From Vitellaria paradoxa (lineage: Eukaryota > Streptophyta > Magnoliopsida > Ericales > Sapotaceae): a stretch of DNA of 64,000 nt. Below are positions 1 to 11,161 of this stretch, in pieces; the first letter of the stretch is position 1; each line of letters starts with the position of its first letter. The DNA is taken from contig CM034241.1 in assembly GCA_019916065.1 (NCBI GenBank), forward strand, positions 23,793,840-23,857,839, read 5' to 3'. Under the pieces are notes generated by a model. The model had not been told where the DNA came from and ran no database searches. It saw only the letters and a program-made list of their open reading frames with translations. A program made the position numbers and the translations under genes.

Positions 1-298
1 CTCTTCAGCAGCTAGAGGTAGAGCAGATCACTGATGTGCTTGATTTTGAGACCATCATTCTCCTCAGGGGCGCCTTCAGCATTTTCTTGTTTGGTGGAAG
101 CACAGACCAGACTCCGATACTACTTGGATTACTAAGGAGGAGTTTCACCGCATTGATCCTGAGCTCTTGGCACATTATCTTCACCAGCACTCTGCGGAGC
201 AGAGTTCTTCTCAGCCTAGAGAGAATGATGGGAACTTTGATAACCGTTTCCAATTCAAATATTTTAGGCAGGGACGGAATTTGAATTGGATGGGTTAA
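1..298 (+). pseudogene. Ty3/gypsy polyprotein C-terminal fragment (chromodomain-like end)
   Basis: The window opens inside the last part of a Ty3/gypsy pol. Read from about position 53 the frame gives WWKHRPDSDTTWITKEEFH, which resembles the C-terminal tail of chromovirus polyproteins (a W-K-R-P-x-S-x-A-T-W-I pattern followed by an acidic F-x-x-I-D-P-E-L stretch). It runs to a TAA at 296-298. Upstream of about position 90 the similarity continues in another frame (VEQITDVLDFETI), so there is a frameshift near 85-95. No catalytic domain lies inside the window. The family assignment rests on this short pattern only. The following DNA would be the element's 3' LTR, into which the RTE LINE has jumped. 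Confidence 0.55.
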
Positions 299-487
299 GT
301 TTGAAGAGCAGTATTTTAGGGATTTGATTTATTTGTTTTCCATAATATATTTTGGGATGTGATTTATTTGCTTTCCATAAAATTCGAGTTTGATTTATTT
401 ATTTTTGGATATTACTTCATATGGTCTTTAAACCTAGCCTATATAAAGGGTTAGGGATTGTAAGGGATCAGCAGTTTTTGAATGATA
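299..487 (+). other. LTR-like DNA left of the RTE insertion
   Basis: Non-coding, T-rich DNA directly after the gypsy stop codon. It holds a TATA-like TATATAAAG near 439 and continues beyond the LINE at 3663. This fits a 3' LTR of the gypsy fragment, but no second LTR copy is in the window and the ends are not resolved. The last 17 bases (471-487) are the left copy of the RTE target duplication. Confidence 0.35.
471..487. repeat. Target-site duplication, left copy (RTE LINE)
   Basis: GCAGTTTTTGAATGATA occurs here and again, identical, at 3663-3679. The two copies exactly border the LINE, which fixes both ends of the insertion. Confidence 0.93.
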
Positions 488-517
488 ACCAAACCAAACC
501 AAACCAAGCCTTTCCCA

Positions 518-3400
518 CTAGGTGGGGTCGGCTATATGGATTTGTCGACGCCAATTAGATCTGTTTAGGGGCATGTCATCTGATAAATCTAGGTAGGTCA
601 AGTCATGTTTAATGGTTTCTTTCCAACTTCTCTTGGGTCTTCCTCTACCTCTCCTACTCCTGGCAATCTCTATACTTTCATACCTTCTAACAGGTGCCTC
701 TACTGGACGCCTTCTAACATGGCCAAACCATCTTAATCGGTTTTCTCTCATTTTATCTTCAATTGGTGCTATTCCTACTTTGCCTCTAATCTCCTCATTC
801 CTAATCCTATCTTTCCTTATAATCCTGCACATCCATCTTAACATCCTCATCTCCGCAACTGCCATCTTCTGACCATGATTATGCTTTATTGCCCAACACT
901 CTGATCCATATAGCAGTGCTGGTCTAACCGTTACCTTATAATACTTTCCTTTCACCTTGAGGGGGATTTTTCGGTCACACAAAACTCCCGAAGCACTCCT
1001 CCATTTGGTCCACCCAGCATGAATCCTGTGACTTACATCAGTATCAATCCCTCCATCTTGTTGCACCATAGATCCAAGGTACCTAAATTTATCTTTCTCT
1101 ACAATCTTTTGTGTGCCTAAACTTACTTTTATACTACCCGTTATTCTACTTTGACTAAACTTATATTCCATATATTCCGTCTTGCATCGGCTTAGCCTAA
1201 ACCCTTTTGTCTCTAACGTATCCCACCACAATTCTAGCTTAGCATTCACTCCTTCTCTCGTCTCATCTACTAAAATAATATCATCTGCAAATAGCATACA
1301 CCACGGTACCTCATCCTGAATATGTCTTGTAATCTCATCCATAACTAAAGCAAACAAGTACGGGCTTAACGCTAAGCCTTGATGTAAACCAATCGTGATA
1401 GGGAACTTATTAGTCTCTCCACCAGTCGTCCGTATAGATGTCATGGCTCTATCATACATATCCTTTATCACCTCAATATATGCGACACACGCTTCTTTCT
1501 TTTCCAATACTCTCCATAGAATCTCCTTAGGAACCCGATCATATGCCTTCTCTAAATCGATGAACACCATATGTAAATCTTTTTGACCTTCTCTATACTG
1601 TTCCATTAACCTCCTTAAGAGAAAGATAGCCTCCATGGTTGATCTTCTAGGCATGAAACCAAATTGGTTCTTTGAAACGTTTGTTGTCCTTCTTAGTCTT
1701 CTCTCAATAACTCTCTCCCATAATTTCATCGTATGGCTCATCAATTTAATCCCGCGGTAGTTCGCACAGTTCTGAATATCTCCTTTGTTCTTGTATATGG
1801 GTATAAGAATACTTTTCTTTCATGCATCAGGCATCTTCTTGCTCTTTAGCACTACATTAAAAAGTTTTGTCAACCAACTTATGCCATCCTCTCCTAAGCA
1901 CCTCCAAACCTCAATAGGGATACCATCTGGCCCAACCGCTTTCCCATTCTTCATCATTTTTAATACTTCTCTTACTTCTTCCCTACTGATTCTCCTATAG
2001 AACATAAAATTTAATTCTTCCCTAAAAGTGGTAAACTGCCCCAAATGTATGTCACTTCTACTGCTTTCGTTAAATAACTTGTAGAAGTAGCTCTTCCAAC
2101 GCTCCTTTATCTCCTCTTCCTTTACTAATACCTTTTCATCATCATCCTTAATGCATTTAACTTGGTTTAAATCCTTGGTCCGTCTATCTCTAAATTTAGT
2201 AAGCTTGAATATCTCTTTTTCGCCCTCCTTAGTGTCAAATCGCCTATATAAATCCTCAAATGTCTTTGCCTTAGCCTCACTAACTGCCTTTTTGGTTTCT
2301 CTTCTAGCTTCTCTATACCTCTCCAAGTTCGCTTCATTTCGGTCGTTTTGCCAAGATTTAAAACACTCTCTTTTAACTCTTATCTTGTCTTGGACGGCCT
2401 TGTTCCACCACCATGCCTCTTTCTGTGCCGGAGCACTCCCTTTGGATTCTCCTAAGACTTCTTTCCCTACCCTCCTAATACACTTTGCTACCTTATCCCA
2501 CATAATATTTGCACTCTCATTTACCGTCCAAATGTTTTCCTCTAGTACTATTTTCCTGAATGCTGCTTGCTTATCACCTTTTAAGTTCCACCATTTAGTC
2601 TTTGAGCATCTATACGACTTCTTTTTTCTAGCCCAGCTTTGAAGCTGCACATCTATGACTAACAACCTATGTTGGGCAGTCAAGCTCTCCTCTGGTATAA
2701 CTTTACAATCTTTACAAGCTACACGGTCTCTTTTCCTAGTTAAGAAGAAGTCAATCTATGTCTTTGAGGAGCCACTCTTATAAGTCACCAAATGTTCCTC
2801 TCTCTTCCTAAAAAAGGTGTTCGTCACCATGAGATCATAAGCCACTACAAACTCCAGAATATCCTTCCCTTCTTCATTTCTATCACCGTAACCATATTCC
2901 CCGTGTATTCCTATGTATCCATCTGTGTCGCGTCTTATATGACCGTTCAAATCTCCTCCTATGAAGACCATCTCTCCTTGAGGTATCTCTAATAGCATTC
3001 CTTTCAAGTCTTCCCAAAACTTCTTATGTACATCTCCTAAGCCCACCTGGGGGGCATAAGCATTAATTACGTTTACTATCTCTTCTCCTAACACTAACTT
3101 AATTGCAATAATCCTATCTCCACAGCGTTTCACATTAACTATATCTTCCTTTAGGTCCTTGCTTACTACTATGCCGACCCCATTTCTCGATCTATTAAGT
3201 CCCGTATACCATAACTTATACCCAGTCCTCTCAATCTCTTTAGCTTTCTGTCCCACCCACTTCGTCCCTTGCAAGCAAGCAATTGCGATTCTTCTCCTTT
3301 CCATTGTATCCACCACTTCCATAAGTTTCCCAGTTAAGCTCCCAATATTTCAAGTACCTAATCTCAGCCTTCTATTTTGGACTAGCTTCCCTGCCCCCCA
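518..3400 (-). pseudogene. RTE endonuclease/reverse transcriptase ORF, three in-frame stops
   Basis: One reading frame runs from about 3400 down to the natural stop at 518. The endonuclease (about 3360-2690) has NIGSLTGK, then LQGTKWVG where the family has LQETKW, so the catalytic Glu is Gly (codon near 3266-3268). GGDLNGHIR and the late TAQHRLLV histidine are kept. The reverse transcriptase (about 2100-900) shows [36 protein letters not shown] and the catalytic FADD ([11 protein letters not shown]). The C-terminus has the usual [16 protein letters not shown]. Stops are TGA at 3352-3350, TAG at 2758-2756 and TGA at 1822-1820. Each replaces a Trp or Gln codon by a C-to-T type change. No frameshift is needed within this span. 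Confidence 0.9.
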
Positions 3401-3573
3401 ACTCGTCCAGGAAAGTGCGAGGACCCTTGCCTATTTAAGACCGCACCCGGGCGCCGATGCAGCGGTCCTTGCTTATTTAACACTGTACTCGGACCATACA
3501 GCGCGTCGCTAAGTAGGGAACGCCGCCACGAAATCTCATTAGGTGTTAGAAAATCCATAAAAAAATTTGACAA
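3382..3573 (-). pseudogene. RTE 5' short ORF
   Basis: A 63-codon frame at the 5' end of the RTE, in a different frame from the main ORF. It contains FLTPNEISWRRSLLSDALYG and ends in GRVGGQGS just before the endonuclease frame starts. I recognise this segment as a conserved 5' part of related plant RTE copies. It may be an upstream ORF or may have been joined to the main frame before an indel. No function is known. Confidence 0.45.
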
Positions 3574-3662
3574 AGTTTTACGCTGGCTATCGACTACCTA
3601 ACACAATCCTCCTCCTTTATCCGGGCTTGGGACCGGCCATGAAAAAAACATAGGCGGAGTTG

Positions 3663-3679
3663 GCAGTTTTTGAATGATA
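3663..3679. repeat. Target-site duplication, right copy (RTE LINE)
   Basis: Second, identical copy of GCAGTTTTTGAATGATA, at the 5' end of the minus-strand LINE. Confidence 0.93.
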
Positions 3680-4169
3680 TTGAAATAATTTTCGTTTTAC
3701 TTTCGCATTGTTTACTTTTGTTTTGTTATTGTGTTCTTGACTTCGTGGTGCTACGTCAGTATGCTAGTCCAATATTTGTCCAACAAGAATAAGACACCCA
3801 TATTTGCGTGTTTATGCTTCATAAATAGTCCACGTTAGAATTACTATATAAAACTAATTTTTAGCACCCTGATGCCATAGATAAACAGCAATTATAAGTC
3901 GAAATCACCTTTATGATCTCAATTCCTTAAAATAAAAATGCGAGCAACCCTGAAACAAGAGGGCCCTAAAAGTGATGTTAATCATAGATACTTAAGCCCT
4001 TAAGTAGGTAACTATCTCGATTGCCCTTCCTTTGACCAATGTTACATGGACATGGATCCAGGTGTTGGTAACAGGCGTTCCCAAATATTGAATTTTTCTA
4101 ATTGTCATGTTCAAGGACACTAGAAAATGACTATATTTCATATTTTTAAAATTCTTACTAATATTATTT
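3680..4169. other. Continuation of LTR-like DNA, then unassigned AT-rich DNA
   Basis: The first 100 or so bases continue the sequence interrupted by the RTE. After that I see no gene, repeat boundary or RNA signal. Confidence 0.4.
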
Positions 4170-4600
4170 TGATGAAGGTGGCCTTCTTTATTCTGTGCAT
4201 GGTTAGATAAAGGATCTTGACCATGGATAATCTATGGAATCGAAGATGCATCTTAGTCAATTGTTGTTGTTTGTGCAACCATAATGAGGAGAATACAACA
4301 CATCTTATTCATTGTTCAATTGTGCATGAACTTCGGTTTATCATTCTCATTATTTCTAGAATATCATAGGCCTTCGAAGGTTTTTGAATCTCAATTGTGT
4401 TGGAGGCATATGGCAAAGAGGTGGAGAAGGAAAGTTTGGAGATTGACCAATTTTTCTCTGCTTGATCGATTAGGTATTAATCAACATTCAATTGATTGGT
4501 CTGAGGTTATCGACAAAAAGATTTGTCTAAGCCACTTCATTTCTTTTTGTCCAAGTGTGGTTATTTGGAGGGAAAGAAATAAAAAAAAAAAAAGAAAAAA
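4170..4600 (+). pseudogene. L1-type LINE fragment: zinc-binding region after the reverse transcriptase
   Basis: A plus-strand translation across frames gives KVAFFILCMV, then LTMDNLWNRRCILVNCCCLC and HLIHCSIVHELRF, ending in VVIWRERN. This is the order of the zf-RVT domain at the C-terminus of plant L1 ORF2 (LTIDNL..R....N.C.LC....E...HL..HC), followed by the terminal W-x-x-R-N motif. The same domain is present in the larger L1 at 7.7-8.1 kb on the opposite strand. It is broken by frameshifts and followed by an A-rich stretch near 4577-4603. Only this 3' fragment remains and its ends are not defined. Confidence 0.7.
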
Positions 4601-4808
4601 AAAACAATTAACGAACCGAGCAACCAATGTATGGATTGAAAATTTTGAATTTGTCCATTTTGTATGGCTAACTTTTGGCAGGGTTAGGCCTAATTTTTTT
4701 TGAATCAATTTTCTTTTCATGTATTTGTTAGGAGAATAGATTTCATTTCTTTGCTCACCATTTGCCTCTTTTCTTTAAACATACTTATTTTAAAGCATAA
4801 TTTGTTTA

Positions 4809-4819
4809 TGAGAGAGAGA

Positions 4820-4853
<34 letters not shown>
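4809..4853. repeat. (GA)n microsatellite
   Basis: About 22 GA units with one GACA interruption near 4831. Confidence 0.95.
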
Positions 4854-5774
4854 ATAACATATTGATTACAATATAAAATAGAGCATTTCATCCACAAAAT
4901 GGATGCCCTGTGCATATTTATATGGTGAACTGAATTGTATGCATATTAGTTAGGCGCAGGTCAAACTAAATACATTGGACGCATATCCCATTCTTTTGGA
5001 GTGTATTGACACTTTTACTTTATAAATTTAGAAGGGTCCATATAACCCTTTCATTTTAGACACCTTGCATATGTGTTCTATTGTAGATTCATGACCAAAA
5101 CTATGTTGCAACTCTTGTGCTACAATCTTGCATAGTAAACATCAAATGGCCATGACTTTCTCCTTGTTTGTTGAAAATAATTACAAGATACTTAAAATGT
5201 AGCAAATTTGAGGGAAATTACAAGTTTTTTAAAAAAAAATGCAGCATATGCAGGGAGATTTCTTCCTGACCTTCAGTTATTTTAATTGATGCTTCATCAA
5301 TTGTTGGAGCAAATGGATGAGAAGAGACATATGCACAACATTTACATAATTGTTGATGTCTGGGCTCCAAGATGAACATGTCTGAGGGAAGAGGTAAGGA
5401 AATGTGGAAATGCAGAGAACAACTGAAAGAAGGATCTAGCTCCTCCTTCATGTTAAAGTATTAGTTTCTGTTCAGTTTAATCATCTTCCTTTTCTCTCTT
5501 TTAGCAATAAAGAGGAACTGAGAATGTCGTAACAGGTAGGAACTGGTAGAGCTTGCTAACTATCAAAATATCATAAAGAAACTACTTAAGTAGATGCATC
5601 AAGTACTAAACATTTGAAGACGTGTAAAGAGGAATAACAACAAAAACATTAAATATAGATGAGGCAAATTCCAAATTTGTATACAGCACTGCCAGGGGGT
5701 CAGGAATAATGTCAAAATCAATATAACCATGAATTTGGATAGCAAGTAACTCACCATTTCATGCAGCAAATTGG
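4854..5774. other. Intergenic; probable 3' flank of the UPF0496 gene
   Basis: No coding similarity recognised on either strand. Because the UPF0496 frame ends at 5775 on the minus strand, the DNA just below it should hold that gene's 3' UTR. No clear polyadenylation signal could be assigned. Confidence 0.4.
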
Positions 5775-6871
5775 TTAGGAATGATAAGCCGGATGAAGAT
5801 AAACCTCCTCAAGGAGGAGTGATCTAGCCCTGTTTATAGCAGCAAAGCATAGGCATATGTGTTCCTCAAGATCAATAAGATGGCTATGGAAATTACGATG
5901 GTTCTTTTGAAGTTGCTTTGCAAACTCATGGATGTAATGCCTGTCTCTGCCCCTCTCTAATCCAAGGTGAATAAGAAACTTGTCACTCTCAACATCAGTA
6001 TATAAACGTTCAACCAGGCGATCAATTGTTTTGAGGTCATTGTGCAGGACATATGTACCCTTGGCTGCAGCATCAAGTTGTGCCAGATGGGCCATCTCCT
6101 TCTTAGTAATCTTGGAAGGAACAAGTGCAGGTAGTAATGGACCTGCAAAAAAGGCAATGAGAGAAGCAACAGGCACAATAGAATCGATAATTACTTACCC
6201 AAAAAAAAAAAAAAAGAATCGATAAGGAAACACCAACAACAGTACCAATGAAACAAGTGGCAGAACAAGATGTTGCACGGCAGAGAAAGCGGACTTTAGA
6301 ACGGTACTTGCAGAGCTGGTGGTGAAGCTGTTGATTGAGCTGGGAGAAGCAGTGGTGCATGTCATGGAAGTTGTGAGACTCAGGGCTAGGGAAGGGGTTG
6401 TCAAGGCGGTCAAATTGTTGGAAGACCTCAAAGGCCCAATCACACTGAGACTGGGTGAGCAAGTTGGGACCAGAGTCTAGAGGGAGAACATCAAGGAGAT
6501 TATTAAGGCCATGGTAAAGGGAGTGGGCACGGCGAATGCTGTCATGGAGGACAAGACACTGGTGTGTCGTGGTCTCACTGTGGTCAAAATAGGCAGAAAC
6601 AAGGCGGCTGAGCGTGCTGGGTCTAGCAACCTGAAGTGCCTCTTGGACACACTCTCAGCTGGGGTTGAGGACCTGTGCCAACAACTGTTGTTCATCAAGG
6701 GCTTCCCCCCGCCCTATGTCTGGGTATTCATACGAAGGATCATTGGGATGAATCTTGGACCATATCTCACTGTAGGAATTGGTTTGGATCGCAAGGGTGT
6801 ATTCATCCGTGAGGTTGACAGTGGGAGAGGGCTGAGCGATTGAACTCAGTGTATCGTCACATGAACTCCCT
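5775..6871 (-). pseudogene. UPF0496 (DUF677) family gene, main exon, disrupted
   Basis: The only recognisable host-type gene. UPF0496 proteins are plant-specific, have a hydrophobic segment near the middle, and have no established biochemical role. The exon begins after a good 3' splice site (ATAAACTACAG, minus, ending at about 6872). It reads SSCDDTLSSIAQPSPTVNLT and EYTLAIQTNSYSEIWSKIH, the typical N-terminus. Then follow VQEALQVARPSTLSRLVSAY, CDWAFEVFQQFDRLDNPF, a Cys-rich hydrophobic stretch (TSCSATCFIGTVVGVSLS) and the strongly conserved end AHLAQLDAAAKGTYVLHNDL, HLGLERGRDRHYI and EEHICLCFAAINRARSLLLE to a stop at 5775. About 365 codons plus a missing short first exon fits the usual 380 or so residues. 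Two lesions: an in-frame TGA at 6657-6655 (Arg CGA expected) and a poly(A)-tailed insertion at 6191-6215 with a frame change. No first exon was found upstream. Confidence 0.88.
6181..6225 (+). mobile_element. Tail-only retroposon insertion in the UPF0496 exon
   Basis: GAATCGATAA occurs at 6181-6190 and again at 6216-6225. Between the copies are TTACTTACCC and 15 A. A target duplication plus 3' poly(A) is the mark of L1-driven retroposition. TTACTTACCC matches the very 3' end of L1 copies elsewhere here (TTACTTATC before the A tail at 22378-22386). The insertion is therefore about 10 nt of L1 3' end plus tail. It lies in the conserved hydrophobic region of the gene and changes the frame. Confidence 0.75.
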
Positions 6872-7426
6872 GTAGTTTATGCACACAATTAAACAAATAC
6901 ATTAGACATTAACTTTCAGTACAAATCGAAGAACAGGCAATTCTAAGAAGGTCCTGCGTCCACATTAAATACTGGTTCTAACGTATCTTATTATTTTTAA
7001 TTTTAATTTTAATTTTATTTAAATTGGACATGCTTCACTTGATAGACGCACGTCCATCTCTTAAAAAGTATAATGCAAATTTGAAGAAACAATTCAAGTT
7101 TTGATAATTTAAAAAAAAAAAAAAACAATATGAATTCATAACTGTTGACCCCTTCATTAGAAAGGTTTAAAATTTTTGCAATCATAAAACCCAAAACTTC
7201 ATATATTTATTTACTTATTTATTTATTTTTTATTTTTTTTAAGAACAGAATTTTTCTAAAACAAATATTATAACTTTTTGTTCTCACTTGTTTTTTATTC
7301 TAATATGCAGATTAAAAAAATAATAATTTATTATTATTCTAATGTAAATAAAAATACAAATATATTTGTAACATAATGAATGAATAAATATTTATTACTT
7401 TGATGTATACATATTTATAAGTTTAT
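6872..7426. other. Very AT-rich intergenic or intronic DNA
   Basis: Long T and A runs, no coding similarity. It should include the intron upstream of the UPF0496 exon, but I could not find a convincing first exon with a start codon. Confidence 0.4.
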
Positions 7427-7667
7427 TTATTTTTTTAATAAATAAAAGAATTCTATTAACAAAGGAAAAGAGAAGGCATTAAGAAAATGCCCCAAAAAAT
7501 ACAAAATGCCCTTATGCAAAACCCTCAACAACTCATGTTCCCAACATAAATTAAAAAAAAAAAAGTCATAATCCAGTTCCAACCCCCACCGCCCCCCCCA
7601 AAAAAAAGAAAAAAACTGTACAGACATTACGTGACTTTTGATTCTATAAAATGGGCATCTGGATCCA

Positions 7668-10600
7668 TTAAAAAAACATCCTATTTCTCTCTCTCCAAAT
7701 GATCCAAAAAATACAAAAAAGAGCTAATTTCCAGGCCCCACTTTTAGTTGGGCTTAGAAAGCAGCCCCACAAAAACATAAAGAAGTTTATCATATCACTC
7801 GAGAAGAACAGGTCCCATAACTCAATTGACCACTGACAATAAATAAATAGATGATTAATAGATTCCTCCTGGCATTTGCATAAGATACATCTGTTAACCA
7901 AAACGTGCCCCTTTGAATGGTGATTATCCAAAGTTAAAACTCTGCCCCTCATCACACACCAAACAAAGAAGGCTACTTTGGGTGTCATCCCAGCCCTCCA
8001 AATCTTGGGCCATGGGAACGCCACTCTCATCCTGCCCACAAGAACCCTACAAAAGGATTTCACATCAAACTCCCCCTTTTTAGAACACAACTAGGACACA
8101 AATCTTCTTCCCATTAAGAAGTTGTGGAATACAGAAGTTCCATGAGCTGCACAAAGCTCTATAGCTCCCAATCATGAAAGTTTCTTCTCAAATTCACATA
8201 GCACCCTCCTCCTTCATCTTGAGCTCCTCGACATATTCTGCTACTGATATTTCCTTATTCGTTGCTAAATTGAAGTTTTCGGGAAAAAGGCCCATTAATC
8301 TACCTTCGTCCTTCCATCTGTGTTTCTAGAAAACAATCCTATCCCCTCTCCAAGTACTCCATAATAGATGAATACTAAAAAACGACCGTCATTTCCTAAT
8401 ACCCTTCCAGAGGCCCGTCCTACATGAGTTAAGAGCAACTAGTAGAAAACCAACCACCCCATTCGTCCATGTACTTAGAAGCGATCAACTTCTGCCAAAG
8501 TCTGTCCCCTTCTTTTGCATACCTCCAAAGCCATTTCCCTAGCATGGCCTCGTTAAAAATTCTCAAATTTTTTTTTATCCCAACTCCTCCTCCTGACATT
8601 GGAAGGCACAAGGACTTCCACTCCACCAGGTGATGTTTGAATTCTTCCCCTTTCCCGTCCCGTAATAACTCCCTTTGTAGCTCTCGAAGTGTTTTACCAC
8701 TGAAACCAGGACTCTAAAGAAAGACATGAAGTAGGTGGGCATGCTAGAGAGAGATCTTTTGATCAAGGCCACCCTAGCACCTTTCGAAAGATACTTCTGT
8801 ACCCAGCCAATCCACCCTGAACTCTATCAAGCATGCCATTCAAACTCGCTTAGCCTTAAAAGAAGCCCTGAGAGAGAGCCCTAGATAAGAACGAAGACTA
8901 CCGACTTTGCATCCATCACCGCCGCCAAAGCTTCCACTTCTTCTACTTGACCCACAAGAATCATATTTCCTCAAATTGATCTTCAAACCTGAAACAGCTT
9001 CTAAACATAGTAGAACATGCCTCAAATGCCCTAATTCTAAAGCATCAGCCCCACAAAACACTATAGAGTCATCGAAAGAGAGCAAATGAGAAATCACCGT
9101 GGGGTCCTAGCCTCTCTATCCTACTGTGCAACCTTCCAAGAAACCTCCTTCACTGGCCTACTTAGTATCCTACTGAGAGCTTTCATCACAAATATGAACA
9201 ATAAAGGTGACAACGGATCCCTTGTCTAAGGCCCCTTGAAGATTCAAAAAAAACATTTTGGAGTTCCGTTCACTAACACCAAAAATTTAGTAGCAAAGAT
9301 ACACAAAAGACCCATTTTCTCCATTACCACCAAAACCAATTGTAACCAACAGATATATCAGGAAATCCCAATTAACAAGATCCAAAGCTCTCTCAATGTC
9401 CAGTTTGTATATAACTCCTGGTTCCCTTCCCCTCAGCCTTGAATTAAGAACCTCATTGGCCATTAAGACCGCATCCAAAATTTGATGCCCTTCTACAAGG
9501 TCTCTTGAGTGTTTGACACTAGAATGCCTAATACCACCTTCAACCTGTTGGCCAAGACTTTAACAATAATTTTGTAAAGGCCTCCAACCAAGCTAAATTG
9601 TCTAAAGTCGCTAATTCCATGACTCCCCTTTTTCTTAGGAATCAGGGCAATGAAGGTCACATTCAAGCTTCTCATGAATTTCTCATTCAAGTGCAATTCT
9701 TCAAAATTTTAAAAATCCCCATGAGATCCTCCTTGAGTGTCGCTTAGCAGTTCTGTAAAAAGGTCAAAGTCAATCCATCCGGCCCTAGGGCCTTGTCTCC
9801 ATTCAACATCTTCATAGCTAAAAGACCTCCTCCTTAAAGAAAGAAATCTCCAAACCAAAAATGGCCTACTAAAGGTCATCCAATCTTGATCTCCATATTT
9901 CTTCCTCTGTGAAGATGTTGCTGTAAAAATCCAGGATATTACTCTTGATTTGATTCTGTTCTTTCTAGCTGGATGCCATCACCATTAGCTTCTTCATATA
10001 ATTGCTTCTTTTATGTGTGTTACACATTTTTGCGGAAGAATTTCGTGTTTCTATCCTCTTCCTTCAGTCACAAAATTCTGAATTTTTGCCTTCAACTGAT
10101 TTCCTCCATCTTGATCAGCCTATTGAGCTCCTGGATCTTCCCCTCCCTTTCCTACCTTTCCTGCTCTGCATCATTCCCCAGTCTTCTTTCTGGTCAGAAG
10201 TCATCACATCATTCAACAAGACCGTCTTCTGAATCTCTATTCCACCAAAAACATCTGAATTCCAATTAACCAGATCAACCTTTAAACACTTTCAGCTTTT
10301 GAAACATGATGTAGCCAGCACTTCCAGAGAAACTGTAACTACACCATTCTACTATCACATCTTTAAAGCCCTCAACTTGAAGCCACATGTTCTCGAATCT
10401 GAATGGTCTAGGACCACCCCTCAAACTCCCACCCCATTCAACAAAATATGAAAGTGGTCCGAGACCAATTTAGGCAGCAGCATCCGTTTCACTTTTGGAA
10501 AAGAATCCTCCCATTCTGGAGAAATAAAGAACCTGTCCAGTCTTAACTTAGTTCTGGTGTTGCTCAAAATGTACCTCCCTCCATTCGAAGGCAAATCCCA

Positions 10601-11161
10601 ACCCCTCAATGAAATCAGAAAAACTCTCCATTGGACCGGTAACAGTTCCACCTCCCTATCTTTCTGTCAGACTCTTAACCATATTGAAGACACCACCAAT
10701 GAACCACAGGACATCTCACCTGAACACATCCCCTAGTTCCACTAAAAAGGCCTTCTTCTGGTAACAGTTTGTAGGCCAATACACCCTAATAAAAGCCCAC
10801 TTATATGTTGTCTTCAACACTCTTGAACAAACACGAAACTAAGAAACTATCCACTTCAAAATCATCCATTACCAACACCATGTTGTCCCACATCACCAAA
10901 ATTCCCCCTAAAGCCACCACAGTCACTAACTCTAGTTAATGGGTCCAGCTTCTGCCCCACCCACCCCCCCCCCCCAAAAACACCAGAAAACAAAAAAAAA
11001 AAAAAAAAAAAACAAAGATCTCACCACTCATCCACCTCCCTCAAGTTAGTTTCCTGAAGACAAACTATATCTAGCCTCCACTTTAGGGCACAATTTAATT
11101 GTCATTCTTTTATCTCCTCTGCATATCGCCGAACATTCCAACTAATAACTTTGGGCTTCAT
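7668..11161 (-). pseudogene. L1 ORF2 (endonuclease, reverse transcriptase, zf-RVT), decayed
   Basis: The start is ATG at 11161-11159 reading MKPKVISWNVRRYAEEIKE, the usual L1 endonuclease N-terminus, with a TGA soon after (11104-11102). The catalytic LQETNLRE is intact near 11059-11045. At 10651-10421 is the endonuclease end (RLDRFFISPEWEDSFP, KLVSDHFHILL). RT blocks follow: FMRSLNVTFIALIPKKKG and DFRQFSLVGGLYKIIVKVLA (9696-9493), then IYKLDIERALDLVNWDFL (9478-9287). The catalytic site near 9073 reads HLLSFDDSIVF instead of LLFADD, so both Asp remain. Then come ALIKRSLSSMPTYFMSFF (8772-8575) and the zf-RVT domain with LVNRCILCKCQEESINHLF and a final IIWRERNR (8090-7668). Many stops and frameshifts separate the blocks. 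Confidence 0.88.

Larger units (their letters stand above)
488..3662 (-). mobile_element. Full-length RTE-clade LINE
   Basis: A 3175-bp non-LTR retrotransposon in minus orientation, bordered by a perfect 17-bp target duplication. Its 3' end (low coordinates) is not poly(A) but a short repeat of TTGGT/GGTTT type (488-510 on the plus strand reads ACCAAACCAAACCAAACC), as is usual for plant RTE elements. The body encodes an apurinic endonuclease, a reverse transcriptase and the short C-terminal domain in one frame. About 3.2 kb is the normal full length of plant RTEs, so this copy is not 5'-truncated. It sits in LTR-like DNA of an older gypsy element. It is dead: three in-frame stops and a lost endonuclease residue. 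Confidence 0.93.

Noticed and set aside
612..872. Plus-strand ORFs opposite the RTE (612-872, 1395-1586, 2151-2642, 3159-3512)
   Set aside because: Antisense shadows of the RTE protein frame.
6143..6198. A 56-bp GT..AG intron in the UPF0496 exon, using the donor in the inserted sequence
   Set aside because: Too short for most plant introns, and splicing would not put the two sides in the same frame. Kept only as a remark.
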